This document shows, one piece after another, positions 21,261 through 34,400 of a stretch of 64,000 bases of DNA. A model generated the notes under the pieces. The model was given only the letters and a program-made list of their open reading frames with translations. It did not search any database and was not told the DNA's origin. Source of the stretch: Drosophila pseudoobscura. Lineage: Eukaryota > Arthropoda > Insecta > Diptera > Drosophilidae. The stretch covers positions 21,341,001 to 21,405,000 of the forward strand of contig NC_046681.1 in the NCBI RefSeq assembly GCF_009870125.1. Direction: 5' to 3'. The stretch's first letter is position 1, and the number at the start of each line of letters is the position of its first letter. The position numbers were made by a program, and so were the translations under genes.

Positions 21261-24200
21261 AAAATTGAGTATGAAACGAGTACCCTGTATGGCTAGCAGT
21301 CCCAGCCAGCTGCCTTCTCTCTTCCTAAGAGATTAATTCATCTCAATTTGTTATTTCTTATCCGATTGTATGTAAATTATGTACATATATCCATATTGTT
21401 TCATTGTTCTGTCATGATTAATTTATAAAATAAAGAGTACATATTTCATTATTCTTGTGAGCCAACAGCTTATAGTCTGAGCTCTCCTTCGCTTTCTTTT
21501 TCGTGTGGTTCTTCTCTATAATGTAAGCAGATAGTAGGGCCCCATCCTAACGACTTCCTATGCGGCTTTTCCTCATATCCACTCTCCTGTTTTGTTGTGT
21601 AAGCCGCACCGATCAAGGTTAATAACAATGACTGTGCATAGTAATGTGTATTTAATAGTCGTTTCCATAAAAAGGCCAAACCGGCTACTGGCCCCCCTTT
21701 CAGCTCTCTCCCTCTTTCCGGCAAGTGCAGCCAACATATGGCCAAGAGTATTTTGCATTTTCTGAACATAATTCAACTTTTCCTCAAGAAAAAAGGAGAG
21801 CACACACACACGCCCATACGGACTACTAGCTTCATGTATAATCCAGCAAGAAGTCTCGCCTCAGAGAGACAGCCTATTTGTCTAAATGTTAAATGCTGGC
21901 GTCACACACACAGAACACACATACTCGTGTGTTTAGTAGCACTCGCACACACACACACGTACACGTGGGCTTGAAAAATTTGCATATGTTAATTTTGTTT
22001 ACATTTATAGCATGGCAAAAACAATTTGTACGCCAGTGGATTTTGATACCCATTACCCAAAGGGTATACTGGACTGATTGATCCCATAAGCAATGAATTC
22101 ATTGCAGACGATATCTTTGTCTCAATTCTGAAATACAAAATCACTCAACCCGAGAAATGTGGTGTATATATTAGAGCAAGCACATTCGTACTTCTATGCC
22201 AGCAAATTAAGTTTAGTTGATAGTATTCTCTACCAAAAATCGTATTATAGATCATATTATTCCATTTTCGAACCAAAACGTGGTATTCTACAGGATCCCC
22301 TGCTTTGGGATTAACGAATTTTCCATTTATATCCAGATAAAAGGATATCGTCTTGTCGGTAGAGCTAATTTCTTTCTGTTTCGCTGCTTTTGCAATTCAC
22401 ACCACACTCACATACTCAAACACACGGAGACACAACCGACGCATCCTACATCCTACAACCTACAGCTTTTGTTTACGGACCACACGACGCTTTATGGGTC
22501 CCACCTCTGTCCAGGCAGTCTTCCTGCCCCTCCTGCTCCAGCCCACACGTGTGTCGAACATCTCAACTGTGTAATAAGCGAATATGGGTCGACAGCCAAA
22601 ACAACTAAAAGAAACGAAGGCTGGCTACGGGGTCGAAGATTTTGATACCCTTCCATCAGTTCCATCAACAGCCAACCAATTTCGATTGAACAACTCCGAG
22701 GGGAAAAGGACATCGATTCGCCGGTTGACTGCTTCTATTTCTGCCATACAAGGGTATCCACAAGTGCGATACAATTCACTCGCTGCCTCGATGCCGGCGG
22801 CGGCAGCATTCGGCAACCGGCGGGCGACGCAATGACATCAGGAAACTTTTAAGTAGATGGCGCTAGCAGCTAATGCTGCTGACAGCGGTCTTAGCTCTGC
22901 TAATCTCACCCTGCACCCTGCACAACCACTCTCACGCCCACATATAACCCGCCATCCCACCATCCCACCACCCTCTCACACACACACGAGGAGCAGTAGG
23001 GTTGCGAGGCGAGGGTCATTAACTGGCGTACGTACAGGGTTTAAACTGTTGTGTAACGTTAGTGCTGGATAGCAAGAAGTTGAGAGAAGAGATATCGATT
23101 GCCGCTTGCTCGCAGGCATAAATAATAAATCAACTCCAGTCTAATGCAAGCCACACAAGAAATGTACGAGTACGAGTACGATTATATATGAGATACGTGT
23201 ACAGTGTACAGTGTACAGGGTATGACAACTTTTAGGGGTTTCAGATGTTAAAGCAAAGGCTATACCAAGATATGCCCAAGATACGCAGACGAGCTAGTCG
23301 GAGACTAAAACCCCGACATAGCAAAACTTTTTGGTCCCGTTCCTTATGCCTCTTCTTGGTATTGTACAGTCTTTGGTTAAACGTATATGACGGATCCCAT
23401 CATCCTGTAACATAGACCTTGGAAGGGATCCGTGAAAAAAGCCAGGCCTTCAGATATAATTTCAACTTATTTGTAGATCTTTTCTTGGGGCATACCTATC
23501 GAACATTCAGTGCCAAAATATCCCAATCCCATCCGTTGCGCTACCCCTAGCCCGTACTTTTTGTGAACCCAAAACCATAGACAAGCCTGTACGATCTGTG
23601 CCAGAATACCCTCTCCTGTACTTAGCTACGAGCGTATGTAGAAAATTTGAATGTAACTCATATTCATGGAACGGAACGAACCACAATCCTCTTTCCAACC
23701 CACACACACTGTTATGCTTCTGCGGCCCTGTCGTTAGTTTTGCTTAGAGAAACAATCCCTATCGCATGGTGAAGTGTTCTTAAATTAGCTGACAGCATTT
23801 CACGACAGTGATTGCCCCTGTTCGGCTTAAGTCGTCTTCAGTCTGGAGCCACTCAATGGAGCAACGGAGATAAATATAAATTTAGAACGCATGCTAATTA
23901 GTCCCTTTTCCCTAAACCACTCTGTGGCCCCCGCCAAAGGACATTTATACTATATTTAGGAATATTTATTAGCATCATTTGTATGGGGACCTTCTAAATA
24001 TGATGGAAATTAATGTACATGTTCTTTTAAATGTGTTCCACAAAATGCGTTCAAAGCGTTTTATTTTTATTTTTTAAATGGATTCAATGGCTTAAGGCTG
24101 AATTTTATATTTTAACCCAACTTAATCCCACTTTTATTTTGTGAATTTCATAAATACTCATTGTGGAGACTTCAAAGAGTCCCCAAATTAATTGCAAATT

Positions 24201-25465
24201 TTTCGAAATTCTTTTTGGAACTTCTGGTAAAGTGTTCTTTAATACGATTCTCAAGGGTTCGTCCCAGTTGAGTGGTTGGTTGGTTAATCCTAGCTACCGG
24301 TCACTATTCTCCCATCCATTCTTTATGCTTCATTTTTTGAATTTCCACTTTTATCCTTGAATATCAATATTCCTCGCACAAATTTCGCCTGCTCTCTCTT
24401 CAGTGTACTCGCAATTTGTAGATTTCATTAAGTGCGCCAAATGGAAAAGGCGCACAATTGCTTGGCTCATCTCAAGCTTCCTTTTACTTTCCTTTTCGTG
24501 CTCCCACTCAGAACGCCCCCACCCCCCGCTCCTGCCATCGTGGGGTCGTCTAGCCCCCAGTTACTTCCTCCTCAATTTCGGGCATAACTTAAGCTGAATA
24601 ATACTTTAAGACAGGCCACGGCAGGCCAGAAGCTCAGCGCGGGAAAAAACGCACAAATTTAATTCGCATTTAGGTCGCATTTTTTTGGCATCGAATGGAG
24701 TGAGAAATGGAAATTTCTGGCGACATAAATCAGAGCCACAAATTGATGCATAAATAAACCGAAAAACGAAAAGCGAAAAACAAAAAGGATGTCTAAAGGA
24801 CTAGGAAACAACAACAACAGCAAATGTGAGCTAGGTAAAACGGATTTATTGAACAAATGTTAATTAAATGTTCTCAAAAATAGATTCGATTCGAAATGTA
24901 GACATCAGGATGTGTGGGCCGGTGGGGGGAGTGGCTCAAAGTTTATGGTTTCGAGTTACACTGAAAGTTTTGAATTACTTCAGCAATATATTGGGGGATG
25001 TATTAGCAGCTGGAAAGCAGGACGGCAGGACAGCAGGACTCACACATATTTCAGAAGCTAGCTGCTTGTCACGTGCTCAATCGATTGGAAAATCGCGTTC
25101 TGAACCGAAAATAAACACACAGCGAAATAGAAGCGGAAGTGGGCTGCGCCTGGTGTGGGCGTGGACCGGGAATAGGAAAGCTTGGGTGTATAGACCCCCC
25201 AAAATGCCGCCACCTCCCATACACTTCACTCATCCAGTGGATGGCCTAATCACACACTCAGTCACACACACTCACACTCACACTTTAGCACAGTGGTTGT
25301 GCTTTATAAACTTCAACATCAAACACAGACAAAGCGGCGAAGAAACGACCACTTCGAGTGTTTCGAATGTGGGATACCCTGTATTATCTGAAAAAGGCAT
25401 CAAAAAAATACTCTTTGGAAGGGAGAGCAATCAAATGAATAGCAGAATATCCACAATATCTCAAT

Positions 25466-25620
25466 AGCCAGGTGTTCAAAGAACCCAGCAGCAAGTGCTC
25501 TTAAACTTGTTTTGTTCATCCTGGCCATAATTATGATCCGATGTCAACATGCTTTGGCATTGTAGTAGATACTATTCTTCTTTACCACACAATTTTACCA
25601 AGAAGGAGGCGTGGTAAAGA
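25466..25620 (+). repeat. Dispersed repeat, copy 2
   Basis: It begins AGCCAGGTGTTCAAAGAACC, then TTAAACTTGTTTTGTTCATC and CTGGCCATAATTATG, and includes a TAGTAGATA stretch also seen in copy 1. Confidence 0.5.
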
Positions 25621-26374
25621 TTTTTCCCGGCATCTAAAGTAGTCGCTTACCAGAGCTTTATGCTCTGAAAAGACCTACTTCCTGCTTGTTCCATGCACTC
25701 TAGTGCATGGCTAGTACAGCCAGCCTTGTTCTCTACGCTTTACAGGGTAGCAACATTCTATCTCCCTTTCTCTTCCATTGGCACCTCAAGTGCTTAAGCT
25801 GGCATGCGAGTGTGTGCGAGTGCGTGTGCGTTTGTGTGCGTGACTGGGCCTCCCTTTGAGCCAGTGTTGGTGTTGGTATTGGTGTTGAGTGCTCGAGCCC
25901 TGCATTATATTCCATATACTCGTACTCGTACTCATTCCGTTCCGTTCCGTATATGTTATATAAATAGAAAAATTAAAATCAAATAAAAAGTTTCCCCGAA
26001 ACAAATTCTGCCTGTCACCAAAAAGTACGAATGGCATCTTCTCAGGCGAAGAAAAAGAAAAGTTGACTAGGAAAATCAATAAAGGAAATTATGGTTCGCC
26101 CCGCCAGTTGCTCCTTCCCCATACAGTGTCTTCCATAGAGGGCCTAACCACGCTGTCATTTGCAGCAAATCCATTTGGCCTCCTGTGTTTGATGAATATA
26201 CAAATATCTAAGGATTGTTTGCTCCTTGATTTCAAACTTTGTTCAACCTGTTTGCAATGGAAATATGTGTGAAAGTGTTCACTGTACTGTGAGTTGAAGT
26301 TAATTGCATTCTTTTGATGTGAAGATATGTCGGGGTCACCCATTCACTTAACTCGGTTATTCTCTTATATTCGG

Positions 26375-26421
26375 TACTCAAAGTGTCCAGAATCGCGCTT
26401 GGCTCTTTGAACACCTGGCAC
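26375..26421 (-). repeat. Dispersed repeat, inverted partial copy 3
   Basis: On the minus strand, GCCAGGTGTTCAAAGAGCCA is followed by GATTCTGG, the same order as in copy 1 but shorter. Confidence 0.45.
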
Positions 26422-29400
26422 CTAGACCAATGCCTTTTCGAAGGCATAGTTTTAGTATGCAAGCCCAAATCAGATCGCCGAATTCCGATGAGTGTCGGGG
26501 TCCGAATGCCGTAATTCCAAACGTTTCGACAGAATTCAATACATTAACTCCAACTACCGATCTTTTCTTTTGATTGAATGAAACTCAAAAAGTGCTGCCT
26601 TTGACGTACATCTACAGTGTGGTGGACCCGTACTTTTGGAAAACTCTTTTTGCTCCTTTTCTATACCAGAAAACAGAGATATAGACCGACCATAATTGAA
26701 TCTGTCTCTCGTTGAGTGCAATATTTTGTGTGTGTTTTGGTTGGCTTATTGAATGCTACCAAATTTTCCCATGGAAAATTGTTATCTAATTTGTGGAGAC
26801 AGCAGGCCGAAATGGATTTCCAGGCAGTAGAGCGAGGAGCTACTTTTATTCTTTGCCATTTCTATTTCCACACAGATGTACATATGCTGCTGCTTCGGAT
26901 GAGGTTTTCCCAGCGCCTATCTTGGGGTAATCCCAAACAGATTTCTTCAGCTAATTGGGAATCAAAAGAGGGGGTAACTGAGCGATTATTAAACTGTACG
27001 ATTATGGCGACTACTGTCCAGTGTCTATTTTGTGGGGAGATAACCTCTCCTCTGAATTGTGTCTTCAATTGTGAGTCAGTTGATGGCATTCGCCAATGGA
27101 GTGAAACCTGCCATGAGCAGTGGAATATAATTTCCGTTTCTGCTTCTACAATGAAAATATCATTGAAAAGTATTTCGGTTTTCGCTTTCCAGATTTTGCT
27201 TTCATTTGTTTGCTTCTGTTGGGATTTTAATTCGTATGCCATGCCACCTGAAAACTGTTAATGTGCGCAACTAATTAAAAGGCCATTAATTCCCTCACAT
27301 TTTCCGGTTACATTTGGCTTCTTCATTCAACACGCTCGCTCTCCGCCCAGTACACAACAGAACACAACACAACAGAGCGGAACACAACCTGTGAGGAGCG
27401 GCAGCAAATGTTAAATTATACAACAAATCGATTTTCATGTCTTTTCAAGCAAAAATCAAAGGAACAGAACATATTTTGCAGTCAAGTAAATAATGCTGAG
27501 AGTAACCAAAGGCATTCTCAGAATGCCGAACCAAACCAGACAAGACCAGACCACACCAGACACCAGGCCAGCACCAGGGCCCGTTCCCGGGCAGGCACCA
27601 AAGAAAAGCCAGCGAAGCGTTAGAACAATTTCCATTCTAATGGCCAAGACACCCAGCTACTCGTACACTCGGGCACACAAAGAAAAATATTAAAACCGAA
27701 CAAAACACTCGACACGCGATGCCCAAAAATTGGAGAAACCGCAGCATTTAATTATTTTGCGATAAAAGTTTTCACAATTCAATCAATTCAACATTTTCAG
27801 AGGCAGCCTGTGGCCTGCCCACCGCATACAACGTGGCGTATGCGTGTTTTTTACGCTGTGTGCTCTCTGGAAATGAGATGACAGATCGTGGAAGATCGTG
27901 GTTGTCCTGAACGTGGACATGTAGGTCTTTGTAAATATAAACAGGATTGAACTGGTTTAGGTCTTCCAATCAATTTTCTGCCCCATAGAGCTCTACCTTT
28001 ATGGAACTATAGCATGATTGATGGAAAATTTCCACAAGGAAACGTTAGTTAGTCAGAAGCATACTCTTCTTACCCTTGTAAACGATGCCAGGAAGTTCCC
28101 AAATTGATTTCATTAGCAAAGTTTTTACAGAAATATGATAGAATGTGTAACGAGGTGTTGGATGCCTTTAATTTTTCACTCAACCAAACTCTGGCTGAAG
28201 CGATACCCAGATGGATACCGATACCATTTGACCTATAATCGTTTAACCCACAAGTGTTTTCCACCCGCAACACGCCCTGCCACACACTTGCCCTGCCACC
28301 GTGTGACCTTCCTCCCTCCGTTGGCATTTAATTTCCAATAACTTTCAATCCGAACACCGAACACCATCTGAACAATATAAATGGCAAAGTTATATCTGCA
28401 GGCAAGGGGGTATATGATACCTTGTTCATATGTATGTATGTATGAATCCCACGTCTCTATGTGGTACAGAAGGTGTGAAAAGTGTGTGTGTTTTGTTTGG
28501 GTTTTTCTTTCATCAATTACCAAAAACAATTCCGCTGCTGCTGTTGCTGTTGGCCGCCTAGTTTTTGGCTTGGCCCCCGGTTCATGCCCCAAGAATACAA
28601 GTTAGGGATCTGCTTCTGAGCATAGGCGCAGATAAATCGATATTTAAGTAAGTTTCGACCATGACTACTGTTCCATCTCATTCTATTTTTATGGCCCTGC
28701 CAGGCCGTGCCCGTGCCCGTGCCCGAGTGCGTGTCTGTGTCCGTGTCCGTGTCCGTGGATAAGGCACAAAAGTATTTAAGACTTTATTGGATTTCGGTTT
28801 CGGTTCATGTGCGAATGCAGTTCCTTTGATTACAAATGAAATAAACGAAATCTTCCAGATGCCGTATGGCATCATTTTTATAAACTTTTTTCTTGGCCTA
28901 GCCGGGCCTGGCCTGGTCTTCAGTTGTAAAAATATTTACAATTGTCTTATATAAATATTTGCATTTCGGCGAGCGTTTTGTTTTTCTCTGCTTTTGTTTC
29001 TTTGTACAGATCTTGGCCATGTTTGTCGACCTGCGGTCAATTGAATGTTGATTACAGTTTAGTATTGATGGAGGAAGAGATAGACTGAGAGAGAAGCATG
29101 GAATTCGGTGAGAGAAAAGCCAGCATTAAAATTTCTTTGGCTCTAAGAAGTATTCCTCCTGGGGACTGGAGAGTTCCCCAGAGATGATTTCTAGATTTGA
29201 TAAGAAACGTGGCCATTTTCAGCTATGTACACATATTTCGGCTTGCTTTCCCTCGTTATCAATTGCTATTTATGTATATATATTTATATATTGTATGTAC
29301 TATATAGTACAGCACACACATTTCAAGGCATTTTGTAAAACTTGACTTGGCGATAAGCAAACAAGCAATAAAATTATATTTAATGCATTCTAGAGGAAAG

Positions 29401-31318
29401 GAAACGTCTACTCAGGGGAGCAGTTCCGGCATATGTACATGGGAGTATATGTATGTACTCGTACTGTATGTCTTTAGAAATATGTATGTTCATACAATTT
29501 GTGGTTTGGAGCCAGTACGAGTATGTAAATGAATTGCATTCATCGGTAATCGCTGTTGTTATTGCCCCTGTGGCACAGAGACAGATCAAACAGGGAACCA
29601 CCTCTAGACTCGCATATACTTAAGCCCAACTACGACTACGAATATGTATAATAATTACATTAAATCGCAGTTTGCTGCCTTCATTCTATAGCGATTTATT
29701 GCCATATTTTCTTGGTATTGTAAATTGCATCAGTTGTGCTGAAAAATCGAATGTTACACTTGAAAAAAGCAAGGGTAAGCGACAGAAGAAAGCGTTTCTA
29801 AATCGGAAGTACTAATCGGAAATCAAGTGCTGAAAACTTCTCCTTCTTTTACTTCTTTCCAAAAGAACAATATGTATCCTTCTTCTATTTTGACTTCATC
29901 GGTTGTTGGCCATAAATGCATCATCTTTCATGAAACATTTATAAAACCATCAGACCATGTCTATATGTTCGTGTACTGTATAAAATGTACATTGTACATA
30001 TGTCGATGCTTTTTTAATGTTCGTTTCGCATGTCACTCATTTTTCCAATCTGGCAATGCCCTGCTGCCTGCGTCCTCAGATGAATTTTTGTGGCTTTACA
30101 ATGAGCAAAAAGAGATCAGATCCGATTGCTCTCCCGCTCTCTCGTTACAAATCATAGGGCAAAGAGGGAGGAGGAGTCCCATCAGGTTTGGGTGTGTGTG
30201 CAATGCCTCTCACTTTTTCGTGTAGTTGCATTACAAAAGCAGCGCCGTGACGTCATTTATCTGTGAGCAGCGATAGCCTTACAGAAGAGTTTCGGAATTT
30301 CCTGGTTCAAATTTCATATACATAGGTACTTTTAAGGCGTAGAACCAAGTGCCTGTCAATCGAATGACTGACAAAGAGGCACACGCTGTAGATAAGCGCT
30401 GGTGCAGATAACAACGAAATGAGCGACTTTTACAGATAGTAACCTTCCCGAAAAACATTCATTTCGAACGATCTCCAATGCACTTCTCTGCTTTTCCATA
30501 TTTATAAATAAAATTTGTATTACATGTGGCAGTTAGTTAATTAATTGCCACCCCCCAGCATGTGTTTGCTCGTTATTTATGTATCTGGGATTATAACTTA
30601 TTTATTCCGCTAATCCCACGAGCCAATTGTTGTTATATGTATTTGTATTTCTTGCAGTGTCATTGCGATGGGGGTGGAGGGAATGGAGAGGAGGGAAGCT
30701 GCCCAAAGCCGACTATACTCATTCAGAGATTGAGAGGGTAAGTAGCTTTATAAACTGCGCCTTAGATTTTTCAGAATTTTTTTAGTTAATGGATTGGATG
30801 GCTGTTGCTGCTAACCTTTTATGGGTTATATGTTGCGTTGCTGTTGGTTCTTGTTTTTGCTTTTGCTTTTGCACCTGTCACAAATGTTATTGCCTTCAAA
30901 TTTTGTTAATTTTCGTTGTTTTGACGTTGATCTGAATGCACTTATGGGTTTACCGTACCGTAATCGAATTATCTCTTTGCTGAGTTGCTGTGACACGTGT
31001 ATTTCATTAAATTTTGTTTTATATTTGTGTGTATTTTGTTTATATTCGATGACTGTTCACCGACGGTCTTATCATTCGTTCACTGCGCGCCAAATTCGTT
31101 TCTTTTTGTTGTCTTCAGTTTGGTGAGATATGGCTAGGGAATGAAAACAGCAACGCAATCTTTCAAGTGTGCGTTTTTGTTATTGTTTTTTATATTTTTT
31201 GTTGTTGCTTTATTAGCAATGCAGCCGCCGCGAACATTGATTTATTCACACATACTCGAATAGAGCTCGAACTAACAATGTAGTTGTCGTAGTGTCGCGT
31301 ATAATTAACAAACACATA

Positions 31319-31319
<1 letters not shown>

Positions 31320-31349
<30 letters not shown>
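31320..31349. repeat. (CA)n microsatellite
   Basis: Thirty bases of uninterrupted CA/AC repeat, about 120 bp downstream (minus strand) of the predicted Dif start. Confidence 0.95.
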
Positions 31350-31351
<2 letters not shown>

Positions 31352-31435
31352 GCATACACATGCACTGAAAATGGTCGCGTGTGACTTGCACAATATGCGT
31401 TACAATGTGGCAAGCGAATGATTTATCCGGCCTGG

Positions 31436-31471
31436 CACGTCCGACCACCGAAATGTTTGTCTCGAAACTGA
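31436..31471 (-). promoter_or_regulatory. Dif: Inr + DPE core promoter, probable Dif transcription start
   Basis: On the minus strand a perfect initiator TCAGTT lies at 31471-31466, with A+1 at 31469. Exactly at +28 to +34 stands GGACGTG (31442-31436), a full match to the downstream promoter element RGWCGTG. There is no TATA box, and a GA-rich GAGAGAGAG stretch lies about 110-120 bp upstream. The surrounding 300 bp are GC-rich compared with their neighbours. Dif is the next gene downstream on this strand and needs an upstream 5' exon, so I assign the promoter to Dif. This is a sequence-based inference. Confidence 0.6.
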
Positions 31472-34400
31472 GCGATCCCTGGGCTCCGGGTCTCAGCACA
31501 TCGACTCGCTGGCGATTGCAGCTGAGATCGGCTCCGCCTCGGCAGCCCCGGCTTTGGCATCGGCTCGGTCTGGGCTCGGCTCTCTCTCGCCGAGTGATCG
31601 TGGAGAGCAGCACGTCTGATAGGCCGACGACGGGCGCGCGCGTATACTTGATAAACTGCGGGCGCTGATATCGTTTGGAATTCCATGAGGAGCGGAGCGG
31701 AGCGCATACTTTTGTTTTCATTTCCAGTCTGCCAGGCGCTCTCTCATCTCATTTCCCTCCTCTCCTACTCCTCCCGCTTCTACATTCTTCTTTTTATGCC
31801 CTGGCAATAGGGTACTACGATTTCGACCAGATGTTTGCTGCGTTGCGCACAATACAAAAGTTACATATCGTTTGTATTAAGAACACCTGCATAATATTTT
31901 AATGTAAATATGTAGTTTTATTCTATTGAAATCAATGAGTACGATGGATCTCCAAGAGTATCAACAGCTTCGGCCCATAAAGCTAGCTTTTCCTTGTTTT
32001 TGTTTGTTATGCTTTTTTTTTGTTTATCGATGTTCCTTGTGCGTATTGTTCGGTTTATTTTCTTTTCTTTTTTTTACTTGAATGACGTAACAAGACGCAA
32101 AAACAAAAAAACTTATTGAATTTAAAGTGGGTTTGCCAAAGTGTTGAGATTTTTATAATACGCTGCAGGTGTTCCACAATTCGATTTGGTTATAAATAAA
32201 TGTTCTTTTTGCTTTGGCAAGAATTTTATTCCTGCCATTTGCAGAGCTCAAAGATGATCTATTGATCTTATTATGGCATTCCAAAAAAATATGCATTGTT
32301 TGCCATAATAGGTAAAATTTGAATCTTTTTGAATCAAACTGATTGCAAAAAAAGATCAAAGAGAAAAGATCTTCTCTTATAAAAAACTATTTATATAAAC
32401 GTGATACTATATAAATTTCTATCTCCTACTGAGGGATTCAACCAACCAGGGATCATTTTTCTCCCATTAATGGGACAAGTTTAATGTCTCAGAAAATCCT
32501 TGCAAATGTGTGAATCTTATTTCCACAATTCACTCTCCCATAGTACAACAGAGAAGCTCTATTTATTAAATATTGACAGCTCTAGTTTTATTGATTTTCC
32601 CAAGAATTGGCATACCTGAAAAAGTAACCAGCCCGACTCGACCCTCGCCAAATGTAAATGTATAAAATCCATATAGCGCTGCTAATTTAAACAGACAAAT
32701 TCCCCAACTAGCAATAGACGAAAAAAAAACCAAAAAAACTACACAACTCTCGACATCGTCTAAGGTCAGAGACGACTGAGTTATTAACTCAATTTTTGGC
32801 TTCTGTTCCATCAACAGATTTCAGTCATTTAAATAAACACGAGCACGAAATCCGAGTATATGTACATCCATCCATCGGGAGAAAATATTTTCTGTTGAGA
32901 TTGCAAATCGGGCAGAAATATTTCATTATTGTCGGTGCATATATGTACATATGCAGCTTGTATGGTTTGTTTCTGTTGGGTTCGCCAACAAAATTTCCAA
33001 ACTAAAAACAAAATCCCAATGGGGCGTGGGCAGGGTACTGGATCGACTGCATTCTGTGAGATATTTGCCAAAATCTATTTACATACATATTCCTGAATGG
33101 GCTTACAATAAAATTAACTGAAGAACTGCATATTTAATATGGAATTTAAATTATGAATGGAAAAGACTGAGCAATACAGGAAGAACAAGAACATTTTGCG
33201 ACAAAATTGCAAATTTTCAATGTACTTTCCACAAGACCAAAATTAGGTTATAAACCTGAATGAGTAAATCGTTTCCTTATGCTTGGATATTGCGCTATGC
33301 CCACAAAATATTTTTATAATAATTAATTAAAAATTAAAATAATTAAAAAAACACGATATTGGAATTTTTTACTTGGAGCGTAGATATCCAATCGAAGATT
33401 AATGAATTAAAAGGAGAATTTTAGCACCTCTCATAGAATTTTTGATTCGTATAGTATAGTATAGTATTATTGATATATTAAACTAATTCCAGAGATACCA
33501 TGGTATCCCAAATCTAAAGATATTTGACGACAAATCGTTTCCCATGAATCTGATTTTAGGCATACATTTTGGAGGTATTGAAACGACATTTCGACACACA
33601 TCTAAACATCGATTTAATTGAGATCACTGCGGCTTCCAGTGACGTCGATGCCGAAACAGTTCGATTTCTGCGTCAAACTTTACCTTCTCTTTATGTTTAA
33701 GCTTCGTTTTCGAGCTCCTATCAGCAGCCGAAGCAGCAGAGAAGAGAAGACGTATGCGAAGCGGGCAAAGTTCCGTACCCCCCTGCAATTCTGGCACATG
33801 TGTGATTCAAGGTCACACGCGTACGACTGGCGGAGAGCCCGAGAGAAGGAGAGAAGGAGAGACTGCAGACAAACAGAGCCAAGCCCCGAACCGAACCGAA
33901 CCGAACCAAAGCGAACAGCGAACAGCGGAGTGGGACAAAGCTGAAATGATATGTATGAAGGGGAGGCAGACGGGTGACAGAGTTGAGCAACCACTTGTTG
34001 TTGTTTCTGCTTTTATTGCTCCTCTGCCTCCGCTTTTGAGGCCACTGTTTATAATGTGACCACCACTCCGTGCAATAGTGGAGCCACACCAAAAGAGAGA
34101 GAGAGGGAGACAAAGAGCATTAAAATGCAAGACATTCAGTCAGGCATGCAGATAGTGGCAGCGGCCAGGGGGGTATCAATAACAAGATGGGCAAAATTAC
34201 AAATGAACTCTAAATGTTTGCCAGCAGCGAAACACTATAAGGCGGGGTGGAGTGTATACGAAAAAATACCATACTCTACTACGTCGAACTTTTTATGCCC
34301 TCCTCATCCACCGACGAGACGAAAACAATATAAAAGCGCTTTTTATCTGATCCTTTGGGAGCAATTAGCCGTACGATTTATGGAGCCAAGGAGCGCTCAA

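Larger units (their letters stand above)
20090..31300 (-). other. Long gene-poor stretch, probable Dif intron 1
   Basis: No gene supported. It is AT-rich DNA with CA-rich bits (21800-21960, 22400-22450, 22975-22990, 25255-25285), CGTGCC/CCGTGT short tandem repeats near 28705-28757, GTACGA and GTACAGT short repeats near 23165-23220, and copies of a dispersed repeat (21104, 25466, and 26420 inverted). The longest open frames (24868-25467, 26716-27261) have no recognisable domain. The intron reading rests on the missing 5' UTR exon of Dif and on the Inr+DPE promoter at 31469. Confidence 0.55.

Noticed and set aside
24868..25467. 199-codon open frame
   Set aside because: It contains a translated CA repeat and mixed composition, runs into one of the dispersed repeat copies, and shows no domain.
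26716..27261. 181-codon open frame on the plus strand with a 126-codon frame opposite
   Set aside because: No recognisable domain, no promoter or splice context, both strands open together, and composition like the surrounding non-coding DNA; best explained as chance.
31305..31721. Minus-strand 138-codon frame over the GC-rich patch
   Set aside because: It runs into a CA microsatellite and lies across the predicted Dif start; more likely promoter and leader than protein.
33618..34130. Several overlapping frames of 100-130 codons on both strands
   Set aside because: They coincide with CCGAA and GA short repeats and have no domain.
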